Origin: Thermoleophilaceae bacterium
GTDB taxonomy: Bacteria > Actinomycetota > Thermoleophilia > Solirubrobacterales > Thermoleophilaceae
Direction: 5' to 3'
Assembly (NCBI GenBank): GCA_040901445.1
Contig: JBBDYQ010000001.1
Span: forward strand, 145,716 to 209,715
DNA length: 64,000 bases
Positions 7,723 to 20,119 of the stretch are shown one piece after another; the first letter of the stretch is position 1; each line of letters starts with the position of its first letter. The position numbers and the translations under genes were made by a program. The notes under the pieces were generated by a model that saw only the letters and a list, made by a program, of their open reading frames with translations, was not told where the DNA came from and did no database searches.

Positions 7723-9221
7723 CATCGGACACCCCCCTCGTACTCGTCTCGAATCGCGGCCCGGCCACGTTCGGGCGGGACGAGCAGGGCGAGATCGAGG
7801 TGTCCCGCGGCGGCGGCGGGCTGGTGACCGCGCTCACCGGGCTCGTGAACCATCGCGACGCGCTCTGGGTGGCGTCGGCGATGACCGACGAGGACGTGGA
7901 GGTCAGCCGCTCGCACGGCGGGCGCGGCTTCGAGTGCGTGGTGGACGGCACGCCCTACCGGATCAAGCTCGTGGAGTCCGAGGCGGAGGCGTACGACCGC
8001 TTCTACAACATCGTCGCCAACCCGCTCATCTGGTTCATCCAGCACTACCTCTGGGACCTCTCGAACGCGCCGGACATACGCACCGTCGAGGTGGAGGCCT
8101 ACGAGCGGGGGTACCTCGTGGTGAACGAGGACCTGGCCGCCGCGGTGCTGGAGGAGATCGAGGGCGAGGACGCCGTGGTCATGCTCCACGACTACCACCT
8201 CTACGGCGCCCCGCGCGCGATCCGCCGCGCCCGGCCCGACGTCTTCCTCCACCACTTCGTGCACATCCCGTGGACCCAGCCGGACGCCTGGATGGTGCTG
8301 CCGCGGGACATCCGCGAGGACATCTACGAGGGCATCCTCTCCAACGACATCATCGGCTTCCACACGCGCGCCTACCGGCGCAACTTCCTGCTCTGCTGCC
8401 GCGAGCTGTTCGGGATGGAGGTGGACGAGAAGCAGGGCATCGTGCACTTCGAGGGGCGCGAGGTGTGGGTGCGGGCCTACCCGCTGCCGATCTCGGCCGC
8501 GGGCTTCGAGAAGCTCGCCGCGCGCCCGGCGGTGCAGGACTACGAGCGCGAGGTGCTGCGCCGCCGCCGCGAGCACCTGATCCTGCGCGTGGACCGCGCC
8601 GACCTCTCCAAGAACGTGCTGCGCGGCTTCACCGCGTTCGACATGTTCCTGGACCAGCATCCGGAGTTCCGCGAGAAGGTGACCTTCGTCGCGCACCTCA
8701 TGCCGTCGCGCCAGGACGTGCCGGAGTACGTCGAGTACCTGGAGAAGATCGAGGCGCTCGTGGCCGTGGTCAACCACCGCCACGGCACCACCGACTGGAT
8801 GCCCATCGACCTGCGCCTGCGCGAGAACCTCGACGAGGCCATCGCCTACTACAAGCACTACGACCTGATCATGGTCAACGCGCTGTTCGACGGGATGAAC
8901 CTCGTGGCGAAGGAGGGGCCGCTCGTGAACGAGCACGCCGGCGTCTCGCTGCTGTCGGAGAACACGGGCGCCCACGAGGAGCTCGGGCAGTTCGCGCTGT
9001 CGGTCAACCCGTTCGACGTGCAGGAGCAGGCCGACGCCATCCACCGCGCGCTCACGATGTCGGCGGAGGAGCGCGCGTGGCGCTCGGAGGGGCTCGAGCG
9101 GATCGTGCGCGAGCGCAACCCCGGCGACTGGATCGACGACCAGCTCGCCGACATCGAGGCCAAGCGAGCCGGGCGGCCGCCGCGCGGCGTCGGCACGGAG
9201 CCGGCGGCGGCGAACACCTAG
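7719..9221 (+). CDS. otsA: Trehalose-6-phosphate synthase (GT20)
   Basis: Makes trehalose-6-phosphate from nucleotide-glucose and glucose-6-phosphate. The 500-residue protein shows LVLVSNRGP at the N-terminus, HDYHLY (~157), the HIPWTQPD stretch (~183), GFHTRAYRRNF (~211), RVDRADLSKN (~289) and DGMNLVAKE (~390), all hallmarks of GT20. The start ATG overlaps the treT stop by four bases; a longer open frame upstream is a shadow of treT. No trehalose-6-phosphate phosphatase (otsB) follows; the next gene is convergent, 12 bp away. The phosphatase must be elsewhere in the genome. Confidence 0.95.
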   Translation: MTSDTPLVLVSNRGPATFGRDEQGEIEVSRGGGGLVTALTGLVNHRDALWVASAMTDEDVEVSRSHGGRGFECVVDGTPYRIKLVESEAEAYDRFYNIVANPLIWFIQHYLWDLSNAPDIRTVEVEAYERGYLVVNEDLAAAVLEEIEGEDAVVMLHDYHLYGAPRAIRRARPDVFLHHFVHIPWTQPDAWMVLPRDIREDIYEGILSNDIIGFHTRAYRRNFLLCCRELFGMEVDEKQGIVHFEGREVWVRAYPLPISAAGFEKLAARPAVQDYEREVLRRRREHLILRVDRADLSKNVLRGFTAFDMFLDQHPEFREKVTFVAHLMPSRQDVPEYVEYLEKIEALVAVVNHRHGTTDWMPIDLRLRENLDEAIAYYKHYDLIMVNALFDGMNLVAKEGPLVNEHAGVSLLSENTGAHEELGQFALSVNPFDVQEQADAIHRALTMSAEERAWRSEGLERIVRERNPGDWIDDQLADIEAKRAGRPPRGVGTEPAAANT

Positions 9222-9233
9222 CTCCTAGCGGGC

Positions 9234-9659
9234 TCAGCCCAGCGGTGCGAACTCCAGCTGCTCGGGAGTGGGGCGCGCGGGTGGCCGCCACACCGGAGGG
9301 GGAGGCGGCGCCGGGACGACAGGGGTGACGGGCGCCGGCGGGCGCGCCGCGCGCCGGCGCTTCGGGCGGCGCCTGCGGGAGCGGGGGCGCCCGCTCGGCG
9401 GGCGGCGGGCGAAGCAGGCCTCCGGCTCGGCCGCCGAGTCCGGCTGCATGGCGGGTGGCCGCGCGGCGGGGGGCTGCTCCAGCGACTCCACCGGCTCCAG
9501 GGCCGCCGGCTGGGCCGGGACCGCCCCCTGCGGGGCGGCGGGTTCCCGCGGCGGGCGCGGCTCGACCAGCAGGAGCGCGCCCGCCACGACGATCACCACG
9601 AAGGGGGCCACGTTCCCCCAGCGCACGCGCCGCAGCAGGTCGCTCCATGCCGGTGCCAT
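9234..9659 (-). CDS. Proline-rich single-pass membrane protein, unknown function
   Basis: A 141-residue protein with one hydrophobic helix near the N-terminus (NVAPFVVIVVAGALLLVE, ~15-33), followed by a long Pro/Ala-rich, then Arg-rich low-complexity tail (RPRSRRRRPKRRR, ~93-105) and another Pro run. No catalytic motif is visible. It is convergent with otsA and divergent from rpsF. Low-complexity composition is common by chance in such GC-rich DNA, but the clean transmembrane segment with a flanking RRVRW anchor supports a real gene. Confidence 0.5.
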   Translation of the reverse strand: MAPAWSDLLRRVRWGNVAPFVVIVVAGALLLVEPRPPREPAAPQGAVPAQPAALEPVESLEQPPAARPPAMQPDSAAEPEACFARRPPSGRPRSRRRRPKRRRAARPPAPVTPVVPAPPPPPVWRPPARPTPEQLEFAPLG

Positions 9660-9730
9660 GCGTCGTGAAGGCCGCGACGGCGCGAAGCTCGCCCCCGGCG
9701 CCGCGGGCGCGCTGCTAACGTGGCGCGCTG

Positions 9731-10126
9731 ATGTCGGCCCTGTACGACCTCATGATCCTGCTCGACCCCACCGCTCCCGAGGAGCGCCAGGACGAGATCC
9801 TCGCCGGCGTGAAGTCCATGATCGAGAGCTCGGGCTCGATCGAGGCCGAGCACGACTGGGGCACGCGCCGGATGGCGTACGAGATCGACCACCGGCCGGA
9901 CGCCGCCTACCGGCTCTACCAGATCCAGGCCGACCCCCAGCTGCTCGAGCGGCTCCGCCACCACCTCAAGATCACCGACGGCGTGCTTCGCGCGCGAACC
10001 ATCCGCGTGAAGCCGGGCGCGCCGCCGCCGCCCACCCCTCCGCCCGCTCGCCCGGAAGGCGCACGCGGGCGTGAGGAGGAAGAGGGCGACACGCAGGTGG
10101 CGCCGCGCGCCGCCGCGGACGCCTAG
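9731..10126 (+). CDS. rpsF: 30S ribosomal protein S6
   Basis: Small-subunit protein that pairs with S18 on 16S rRNA. YDLMILLDPTAPEE opens the first strand, the WGTRRMAYEI motif (~48) is the S6 signature, and RLYQIQADPQLLERLRHHLKITDGVLR completes the ferredoxin-like fold. The 131-residue length includes a Pro/Glu-rich C-terminal tail from ~100, usual in actinobacteria. Normally ssb, rpsR and rplI follow immediately; here two unrelated genes intervene before ssb. Confidence 0.97.
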   Translation: MSALYDLMILLDPTAPEERQDEILAGVKSMIESSGSIEAEHDWGTRRMAYEIDHRPDAAYRLYQIQADPQLLERLRHHLKITDGVLRARTIRVKPGAPPPPTPPPARPEGARGREEEEGDTQVAPRAAADA

Positions 10127-10218
10127 GATGGGCGGACTCCGAGTGGTCCCGCGGGCAACCTGATCCGCATCCAGGAGCTGCGCTGAGCCGTCGGGCGATC
10201 GCAGCAGATGGAGACACG

Positions 10219-12609
<2,391 letters not shown>

Positions 12610-12653
12610 CCGAGGCGCAAGGGCCCGCTCGACCGCTTCGGTACGGTGCCCGG

Positions 12654-14225
12654 ATGAGCAGCGGCGGGGTCGCCTTCGCCTCCTCCGAGGGACGCTGGGT
12701 CCTCGGGGCCACGGTGCTGGGCTCGGCCGTGGTCTTCCTCGAGGGCACGGTCGTCAATGTCGCGCTGCCGGAGATCGGGCGCGACCTCGACGCCGGCGTC
12801 GCCGGCCTGCAATGGACGCTCAACGGCTACCTGCTCACGCTCGCGGCGCTGATCCTCGTGGGCGGGTCCCTGGGGGACCGCTACGGCCGGCGCCGGCTCT
12901 TCGAGATCGGGGTCGTGTGGTTCACCGCCGCGTCCGTCCTGTGCGCCGCGGCGCCCAATGTCGAGCTGCTGGTGGTCGCGCGCGTGCTCCAGGGCATCGG
13001 CGGGGCGCTGCTCACCCCGGGAAGCCTGGCGATCATCCAGGCCACCTTCCGCGAGGAGGACCGCGCGCGGGCGATCGGGGCGTGGTCGGCGCTCGGCGGG
13101 ATCGCGGCCGCGGTGGGGCCGCTCGTGGGCGGCTGGCTCGTGGACACGGTGAGCTGGCGCTGGATCTTCCTCATCAACCTGCCGCTCGGGGCGCTCGTGC
13201 TGTGGGTGTCGCGGCGCCACCTGCCGGAGTCACGCGATCCCCGCGCCGGGGGCCGGCTGGACCTCACGGGCGCGCTCCTGGCCGCGGTGGCCCTCGCCGG
13301 GATCACCTATGCGCTCATCCAGGGTCCGGAGCAGGGGGCCGGCTCGCCGGCGGTGGTGGGGTTCGCGCTGATCGGGCTCGCGGCCGCAATGGGCTTCGTG
13401 GCGGCCGAGCGGCGCAACCCGCGGCCGATGCTGCCGCTGGACATCTTCAGCTCGCGCCAGTTCACCGGCGCCAACCTCGTCACGTTCGCGGTCTACGCGG
13501 CGCTCGGCGGCGTGTTCTTCCTGTTCGTCGTGTTCCTGCAGGTGTCGCTGGACTACTCGGCGGTGGCTGCGGGGGCCGCGTCGCTGCCGATCACGATCCT
13601 GATGCTGTTCCTGTCTGCGCGGGCGGGCGCGCTCGCCCAGCGCATCGGGCCGCGGATCCCGCTGACCATCGGGCCACTCGTGATCGCCGCGGGAATGGTC
13701 CTGATGGGCGGCATCGACCCGGGCGACTCCTACGTCGCCGGAGTGCTGCCCGCGGTGGTCGTGTTCGGGCTCGGCCTGTCCGCGGTGGTGGCCCCGGTCA
13801 CGTCGACGGTGCTCGCGGCGGCCGACCCGCGCCATTCCGGGCTCGCCTCCGGGGTCAACAACGCGGTCTCGCGCACGGCGCAGCTGCTTGCGGTCGCGGT
13901 GCTGCCGGTGGCCGCCGGCCTGTCGGGGGGAGACTTCCAGGACCCCGTGGCGCTCGCCGACGGCTTCCGCACCGCGATGTTCATCGCCGCCGGCCTCTGC
14001 GTAGCCGGCGCCCTGCTGGCCTGGACCACGATCAGCAGCGACGTGCTGGAGGATGCCGAGCGTCCGGAGCGGGGCGAGTGCAAGCGGGCGCTGGAGCAGG
14101 CGCCGGAGCATCACTGCGCCGTCGCGGGGGCGCCGATGCACGCCGCGCCGCGGGCCTCCGTGACGAACACCGTGCAATCTGCGCGCGAAACCGTAACCCG
14201 CGCGTCGTCAGATGAGCGGTTCTAG
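12654..14225 (+). CDS. MFS drug exporter, DHA2 (14-helix) type
   Basis: A 523-residue proton-driven multidrug exporter. Fourteen hydrophobic segments can be counted. Motif A is GGSLGDRYGRRRLF after helix 2 (~65), and the helix 4-5 region holds RVLQGIGGALLTPGSLAII and GPLVGGWLVD (motif C), both diagnostic of the DHA2 group. The ATG at 12654 follows the UvrA-like gene by 44 bp. The C-terminal ~55 residues (DAERPERGECKRALEQAPEHH) are hydrophilic. Substrate unknown; the UvrA-like partner suggests DNA-active compounds. Confidence 0.9.
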   Translation: MSSGGVAFASSEGRWVLGATVLGSAVVFLEGTVVNVALPEIGRDLDAGVAGLQWTLNGYLLTLAALILVGGSLGDRYGRRRLFEIGVVWFTAASVLCAAAPNVELLVVARVLQGIGGALLTPGSLAIIQATFREEDRARAIGAWSALGGIAAAVGPLVGGWLVDTVSWRWIFLINLPLGALVLWVSRRHLPESRDPRAGGRLDLTGALLAAVALAGITYALIQGPEQGAGSPAVVGFALIGLAAAMGFVAAERRNPRPMLPLDIFSSRQFTGANLVTFAVYAALGGVFFLFVVFLQVSLDYSAVAAGAASLPITILMLFLSARAGALAQRIGPRIPLTIGPLVIAAGMVLMGGIDPGDSYVAGVLPAVVVFGLGLSAVVAPVTSTVLAAADPRHSGLASGVNNAVSRTAQLLAVAVLPVAAGLSGGDFQDPVALADGFRTAMFIAAGLCVAGALLAWTTISSDVLEDAERPERGECKRALEQAPEHHCAVAGAPMHAAPRASVTNTVQSARETVTRASSDERF

Positions 14226-14279
14226 CTGCGACGCTGCCTACGCTTACAGGCAACCAGAGCAGAAGGAGCACGAGACTTC

Positions 14280-14741
14280 ATGAATCTCAATCGCGTCGTG
14301 GTCACGGGTAACCTCACCAGGGATCCCGAGCTGCGCAACACCTCGGGCGGCACGCCGGTCTGCAGCCTGCGCATCGCCGTCAACACGCGCCGCAAGAGCG
14401 GCGACGAGTGGGTCGAGAAGCCCAACTACTTCGACGTCACCGTCTGGGGCAAGCAGGGCGAGAACTGCGCCACCTACCTGGAGAAGGGGCGGCCCGTGGC
14501 CATCGACGGGCGCCTGGAGTGGCGCGAGTTCGACGACCGAGAGGGCAACAAGAGGCAGGCCGTCGAGATAGTCGCCGACTCCGTGCAGTTCCTCGGCGGG
14601 CGCGAAGGTGGCGGCGGCAACGGCAGCCGCTTCACGCCGCAGAGCGACGTCCCGGCGGACACCGGCGACTTCTCGCCCGCTCCCGCGAGCGGGGGCGGCG
14701 GTGGCGGTGGCGGCGGGGCCGACGACGACATCCCGTTCTAG
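14280..14741 (+). CDS. ssb: Single-stranded DNA-binding protein
   Basis: Coats ssDNA during replication and repair. MNLNRVVVTGNLTRDPELR begins the OB fold, WVEKPNYFDVTVWGKQGENC and GRPVAIDGRLEWREFD complete it (residues 1-110). A Gly-rich linker follows, and the last residues DDDIPF are the conserved acidic tip that recruits partner proteins. 153 residues, normal length. It is the second gene of the canonical rpsF-ssb-rpsR-rplI-dnaB block but is separated from rpsF by ~4.1 kb. Confidence 0.98.
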   Translation: MNLNRVVVTGNLTRDPELRNTSGGTPVCSLRIAVNTRRKSGDEWVEKPNYFDVTVWGKQGENCATYLEKGRPVAIDGRLEWREFDDREGNKRQAVEIVADSVQFLGGREGGGGNGSRFTPQSDVPADTGDFSPAPASGGGGGGGGGADDDIPF

Positions 14742-14859
14742 GCGCCTGACCGGTAGAAGGGGCCCGTCCCGTGCATGATGAGCCGCGCGAGCGGCGGGTC
14801 CCGTCGCGGACGAATCCTGGAGCGAGTCGCTACAGTGTTTCGGCTCGCGCGACGAGCGC

Positions 14860-14899
14860 TGCAGCAGTGCTGCACGCCGGCCGGGAACAGCATCCCGGC
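14860..14899. promoter_or_regulatory. Paired hairpins in the ssb-rpsR gap
   Basis: The 196-bp gap between ssb and rpsR holds two adjacent inverted repeats: TGCAGCA-g-TGCTGCA (14860-14874) and GCCGGG-N8-CCCGGC (14880-14899). They lie 38 bp before the rpsR GTG. They may attenuate or autoregulate the ribosomal-protein part of the operon, or mark mRNA processing; this is inference from position only. Confidence 0.35.
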
Positions 14900-14937
14900 T
14901 CTGCGCGATCCGGACACGAACCAGGAGCCCATCACCA

Positions 14938-15210
14938 GTGGCAAAGCAGCGAAGCCGGCCGACCACGCGCCGGCGCGACAAGCGAGGACCGGGAGGCGGC
15001 GGCCGGCGCAAGTCCTGCCCGTACTGCAAGGACAAGCTCGACGTCGTCGACTACAAGGACATCGCCACCCTTCGGCGCGCGGTCAGCGACAAGGGCAAGA
15101 TCCGCTCCTCGCGCGTCACGGGCTGCTGCCGGCGGCACCAGGCTCAGCTCGCCCGCGCCGTCAAGCGCGCCCGCGAGCTCGGCTTCCTGCCCTACGTCTC
15201 CGACCGATGA
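14938..15210 (+). CDS. rpsR: 30S ribosomal protein S18
   Basis: A 90-residue S6 partner on the 30S platform. The core DYKDIATLRRAVSDKGKIRSSR and GCCRRHQAQLARAVKRARELGFLPY is strongly conserved. It carries the zinc-binding form: CPYC near residue 27 and the CC pair at ~62, so it is the C+ paralogue. The GTG start gives the conserved MAKQRSR-like N-terminus. Part of the ssb-rpsR-rplI-dnaB run. Confidence 0.97.
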   Translation: MAKQRSRPTTRRRDKRGPGGGGRRKSCPYCKDKLDVVDYKDIATLRRAVSDKGKIRSSRVTGCCRRHQAQLARAVKRARELGFLPYVSDR

Positions 15211-15220
15211 CCCTGCAAAC

Positions 15221-15299
15221 CGTCGGCTGGCTGCGTCATCGGGACGCTCGCGTGCGGAGCACGCGTCGCGACCCTCTTCCTTGCCATCCTCGGTTTTCG
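15221..15299 (+). repeat. Dispersed palindromic repeat, copy 1 (rpsR-rplI gap)
   Basis: The centre is a 7-bp stem with three-base loop, CGCGTGC-gga-GCACGCG (15249-15265), extended by GG.CGC/GCG.CC outside it. About 75 nt are similar to the reverse complement of 20103-20176, and the differences in the stem are compensatory. It fills most of the 110-bp gap between rpsR and rplI, where it may also stall or terminate transcription. Confidence 0.6.
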
Positions 15300-15320
15300 G
15301 GCCATCGGAGGCTCGGGTAG

Positions 15321-15773
15321 ATGGCCAAGGCCATTCTGCTGCAGCCGGTCGAGTCGCTCGGGGCGCGCGGGGACGTCGTGGACGTGTCCACGGGCTATCT
15401 CCGCAACTACCTGGTCCCGCGCAGGCTCGCGGAGGCCGCCACGACCGGCAGCATCGAGCAGGCGCAGAGGCGCCGCGAGGCCGCCGAGCGTGCCGAGCGC
15501 GAGGCGGAGGAGAAGGCCGGCGAGACCGCCGCGCTGCTGTCCAAGACCGTGCTCACGATCCCGCATGCCGCGGGGGACGACGGTCGTCTGTTCGGCTCGG
15601 TCACGGCTCAGGAGATCGTCGACGCCATCAAGCAGGCGCGCGGCCTGAAGCTCGACAAGCGCAAGGTTCAGCTCGAGCAGCCCATCAAGACGACCGGCTC
15701 GCACATGGTCACCGTGGAGGTGCACGACGGCGTCACGGCCGACGTGAAGACCATCGTCACGGCGTCCGCCTAG
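15321..15773 (+). CDS. rplI: 50S ribosomal protein L9
   Basis: Large-subunit protein with two RNA-binding globes joined by a long helix. The N-terminal motif AKAILLQPVESLGARGDVVDVSTGYLRNYLVPRRLA is nearly invariant in the family; a charged helix (EQAQRRREAAERAEREAEEKA, ~46-66) is followed by the C-terminal domain with GRLFGSVTAQEI. 150 residues, normal. Next in the replication/ribosome block, 42 bp before dnaB. Confidence 0.97.
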   Translation: MAKAILLQPVESLGARGDVVDVSTGYLRNYLVPRRLAEAATTGSIEQAQRRREAAERAEREAEEKAGETAALLSKTVLTIPHAAGDDGRLFGSVTAQEIVDAIKQARGLKLDKRKVQLEQPIKTTGSHMVTVEVHDGVTADVKTIVTASA

Positions 15774-15815
15774 CGGCGCCTCCGCACCTCCTTCACCTCC
15801 GAGCCGGGTAGCCGG

Positions 15816-17774
15816 ATGGCCGTCTCAGTCCCGCCCGACCCCACCGCCGGCGGAAGCCTGCCGCCTCAGAACCAGGAGGCCGAGGTCTCGGTCCTCGGGG
15901 CGATCCTCATCAACGAGCGCCTGTTCGACCGCGTGCTCATCGACGCGAAGCTCCAGCCCGGCGACTTCTACCGGGACCGGCACACGCTCATCTTCCAGGC
16001 CATGCGCAGGCTCAAGGAGAAGGCGTCGCCCGAGCCCATCGACGTGCTCACCGTCTGCGAGCAGCTCCAGCGCAGCGGGGAACTCGACGCCGCCGGCGGC
16101 AGCTCCTACGTCCACTCCCTGCCCACCCTCGTGCCCGCCACGGCCAACGCGCCGCACTACGCGCGCATCGTCAAGGAGCACTCGCTCCTGCGCCGTCTCC
16201 TCCACGCCAGCATCGAGATCCGCGAGCGCGTCCTCGCCTTCAGCGGCGACCCTCAGGAGCTGGTCGACCAGGCCGAGCAGACCCTCTTCAAGGTCGCGCA
16301 CGAAGAGCGCACAGGCGACGTGCGCTCCATCGGCGACGTCCTGCACGACGAGGTCGACAAGCTCGAGAAGGTCTCCCGGGAGGGCGTGGAGCTCACCGGG
16401 ACACCGTCCGGCTTCCGGGACCTCGACAGCCTGACCGGAGGATTCCAGCCCGGCAACCTCATCGTCCTCGCAGCCCGGCCGGCCATGGGAAAGAGCGCGA
16501 TGGTCGTGAACATCGCCGAGAACGCGTCCGTGGACAAGCAGCGCCCGGTGGCCCTCTTCTCGCTCGAGATGTCCGAGGCCGAGCTCGCCCAGCGCTTCCT
16601 CGCGTCGCGCGCGCGCCTCGATGGTGACGACCTGCGCAAGGGCCGTGTCAAGTCGGATCGGTGGCCGAAGATCCTGAAGGCCGCCGAGAAGTACTCCTCG
16701 GCGCCCCTCTACGTCGACGACTCGAGCGACCTCGGCATCCACGAGCTGCGCGCCAAGGCCCGCAGGCTGCAGAGCAGGCACGACCTCGGACTGGTCATCG
16801 TCGACTACCTGCAGCTCATGCGCCCGGAAAACGGCTCGGTCAGCCGCGTCGAGCAGATCGGGCACATGAGCCGGGGACTCAAGATCCTCGCGCGCGAGCT
16901 CGACGTGCCGGTGATCGCGGTCTCGCAGCTCTCGCGCGCCGTGGAGTCCCGGCCGGACAAGCGCCCGCTGCTGTCGGATCTCAGGGAAAGCGGCTGCCTC
17001 ACGGGCGAGTCACGCGTGTATCTGCCGCGCACCGGTGAGCAGGTCGCCATCGCCGACGTCGTGGGTCGCGAGGGCTTCGAGGTGCTGGCCATGAACACCG
17101 ACACGTGGCGGCTCGAGCCTCGACAGGTCACGCGCGCCTTCGCGACCGGGCGGAAGCGCGTCCATCGCCTGACGACGGGACTCGGCAAGCAGATCCGGGC
17201 GACCGCCAATCACAGGTTCCTCACTGTCGAAGGCTGGCGCCGGCTGGACGAGCTCGAGCCGGGAAACCACGTGGCGCTGCCCCGCGAGCTGCCCGGCCCG
17301 TCCGTGCGGTCCGGTATCACCACGCGTGGCCTCCAGGCCGGGCTGGGCACGAACCTGAGCCGCGAGCGTGCCGGACAAGTGGCGGAGCTCGTGGAATGCG
17401 AGCAGCTGCGAACGCCCGCGGCCGGCGACGCCTACTGGGACCGGATCGTCTCGATCGAAGCGGACGGCGTCGAGGAGGTGTACGACCTCACGGTCGAGGG
17501 TCTGCACAACTTCGTGGCCGACGGGATCGTGGTCCACAACTCGATCGAGCAGGACGCGGACCTCGTCTGCTTCATCTACCGCGACGAGTACTACAACAAG
17601 GAGTCCGAGCGGCCGGGGGAGGCCGACATCATCCTCGCGAAGCACCGCAACGGGCCCATCGGCGACGCGGTGCTCACGTTCATGCCGCGCTACCCGAAGT
17701 TCGCCAACCTGTACCGCGACCACGGCACCGACGGCGGGGCCGCCGGGGGCAACGGGCACGACCCCGTCCCGTAG
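15816..17774 (+). CDS. dnaB: Replicative DNA helicase DnaB with embedded intein
   Basis: Hexameric fork helicase. N-terminal DnaG-interacting domain (~15-125, PPQNQEAEVSVLGAIL), linker, then a RecA-like domain with Walker A AARPAMGKSAM (~219-229), ALFSLEMSEAEL, and Walker B VIVDYLQLM. The host sequence is interrupted after DLRESG by a 182-residue intein (residues 394-575) and resumes with SIEQDADLVCFIYRDEYY. Removing it leaves 470 residues, the normal DnaB length. Without splicing, the essential C-terminal motif 4 region would be displaced, so the cell depends on the intein. Confidence 0.97.
   Translation: MAVSVPPDPTAGGSLPPQNQEAEVSVLGAILINERLFDRVLIDAKLQPGDFYRDRHTLIFQAMRRLKEKASPEPIDVLTVCEQLQRSGELDAAGGSSYVHSLPTLVPATANAPHYARIVKEHSLLRRLLHASIEIRERVLAFSGDPQELVDQAEQTLFKVAHEERTGDVRSIGDVLHDEVDKLEKVSREGVELTGTPSGFRDLDSLTGGFQPGNLIVLAARPAMGKSAMVVNIAENASVDKQRPVALFSLEMSEAELAQRFLASRARLDGDDLRKGRVKSDRWPKILKAAEKYSSAPLYVDDSSDLGIHELRAKARRLQSRHDLGLVIVDYLQLMRPENGSVSRVEQIGHMSRGLKILARELDVPVIAVSQLSRAVESRPDKRPLLSDLRESGCLTGESRVYLPRTGEQVAIADVVGREGFEVLAMNTDTWRLEPRQVTRAFATGRKRVHRLTTGLGKQIRATANHRFLTVEGWRRLDELEPGNHVALPRELPGPSVRSGITTRGLQAGLGTNLSRERAGQVAELVECEQLRTPAAGDAYWDRIVSIEADGVEEVYDLTVEGLHNFVADGIVVHNSIEQDADLVCFIYRDEYYNKESERPGEADIILAKHRNGPIGDAVLTFMPRYPKFANLYRDHGTDGGAAGGNGHDPVP
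16995..17540 (+). mobile_element. DnaB mini-intein (Hint domain, no homing endonuclease)
   Basis: Begins with the nucleophile Cys394 (CLTGESRVYLP, block A), has TANHRFLTVEGW (block B with the conserved T-x-x-H), and ends VYDLTVEGLHNFVADGIVVHN (blocks F and G), followed by Ser576 as the +1 residue. All residues needed for class 1 splicing are present. Only about 50 residues separate the N- and C-terminal splicing blocks and no LAGLIDADG motif is seen, so it cannot home. The insertion point (RESG|S-IEQD) is the same as that of the cyanobacterial Ssp DnaB intein. Confidence 0.95.
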
Positions 17775-19145
<1,371 letters not shown>

Positions 19146-19212
19146 TAGGCGTGTCGCTGGGTCACTTTGCCCCGACAGGTTCTGGGTAAAGCGCTCCAGC
19201 GCCCCTCCGCAC

Positions 19213-19225
19213 GGCCCGGCGGGCC
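19213..19225. terminator. Possible weak hairpin between convergent purA and phzF-like genes
   Basis: GGCCC-ggc-GGGCC in the 92-bp gap between two convergent genes. The stem is short and there is no T-run, so it may not be the functional terminator. Confidence 0.25.
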
Positions 19226-19237
19226 ATCGGCGTCCGT

Positions 19238-20119
19238 CTAGAGCGCTCCTCCCGGCGCGAGCGGCGGCACGCCCGGGGCCAGGCGCCCCTCCATCACGAG
19301 CACGGCGTGGCCGCCCACGCGCGGAGCGGACGGCGCTCCGGGCGAGCCGCCCACCTCCACGTGGATCCGGCTGGGGCGACCGAGCTCCGCTCCCTGCTGG
19401 ATCACGATCGGCCCCGGCTCCGAGCCCTGCAGTACGCGCAGCGCGCCGACGGCGCCCGCCGCCACGCCGGTGGCCGGGTCCTCCACGATGCCCATGCGCG
19501 GCGCGAACATCCGCTGCGCCACCGAGCCGTCCTGCTCCCACCAGGCCACGAGCCCCAGGGCCGGGTCGTCCATGGCGGCGATCCCCTCCTGGTCGGCGCT
19601 CACGCCCGCGAGAGTCGCGCGGTCGCGCACCCGGGCGCAGACGAAGCGCACGCCCGTGGAGAACGGCACCGCCGGGCCTTCGAGATCGGCGGCCTCCACG
19701 CCGAGCAACGGCGCCACCATGGCAGGCTCGAGCTCGGGCCAGGCCTCGGGCTCGGCCTGGGTCATCGTGGCCATCCCGCCGCCCAGCTCAACCGGTGTGT
19801 CACCCACGCCGGTGGCGAAGGTCCACGTGCCCTCCGCCGGGATTCGCCCGCGGCGCGCCAGCTCGATCGACGCGCCCACCACCGGATGCCCGGCCAGCGG
19901 CAGCTCCACGCCGGGCGTGAAGATGCGCAGCCGGCGCGCGTCGTCGAGCACGAAGATCGTCTCCGACAGCCCGATCTCGGCCGCCAGCGTCTGCATCGCG
20001 TCCGTGGGGAGGGCGTCGGCGTCGAGCACCACCGCCAGCGGGTTGCCGCCGAAGGGGCGCTCCGTGAAGACGTCGAGCCAGGCGACCTCCAGGCCGCCGG
20101 CGAGAGCCGAGCTACCCAA
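19238..20119 (-). CDS. PhzF-family isomerase/epimerase-like protein
   Basis: A 293-residue protein of the PhzF superfamily (diaminopimelate-epimerase fold). WLDVFTERPFGGNPLAVVLDA near the N-terminus with GGNP, the catalytic-Glu region EIGLSETIFV (~48-57), RIFTPGVELPLAGHPVVGAS (~65-84) and GIVEDPATGVAAGAVGAL in the C-terminal half are diagnostic. Substrate unknown; most members are not phenazine enzymes. The only available start is a TTG at 20119, and the first ~8 codons overlap the dispersed repeat at 20103-20176, so the repeat may have rewritten the original N-terminus. Confidence 0.85.
   Translation of the reverse strand: MGSSALAGGLEVAWLDVFTERPFGGNPLAVVLDADALPTDAMQTLAAEIGLSETIFVLDDARRLRIFTPGVELPLAGHPVVGASIELARRGRIPAEGTWTFATGVGDTPVELGGGMATMTQAEPEAWPELEPAMVAPLLGVEAADLEGPAVPFSTGVRFVCARVRDRATLAGVSADQEGIAAMDDPALGLVAWWEQDGSVAQRMFAPRMGIVEDPATGVAAGAVGALRVLQGSEPGPIVIQQGAELGRPSRIHVEVGGSPGAPSAPRVGGHAVLVMEGRLAPGVPPLAPGGAL

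Noticed and set aside
9052..9648. 198-residue minus-strand frame over otsA end and the Pro-rich gene
   Set aside because: Arg/Ala/Gly-rich without motifs, overlaps otsA; the frame 9234-9659 has a proper membrane helix instead.
9660..9730. S6:S18-binding leader RNA before rpsF
   Set aside because: The 71-bp gap is GC-rich but I could not find the conserved CCG-bulge stem with confidence.
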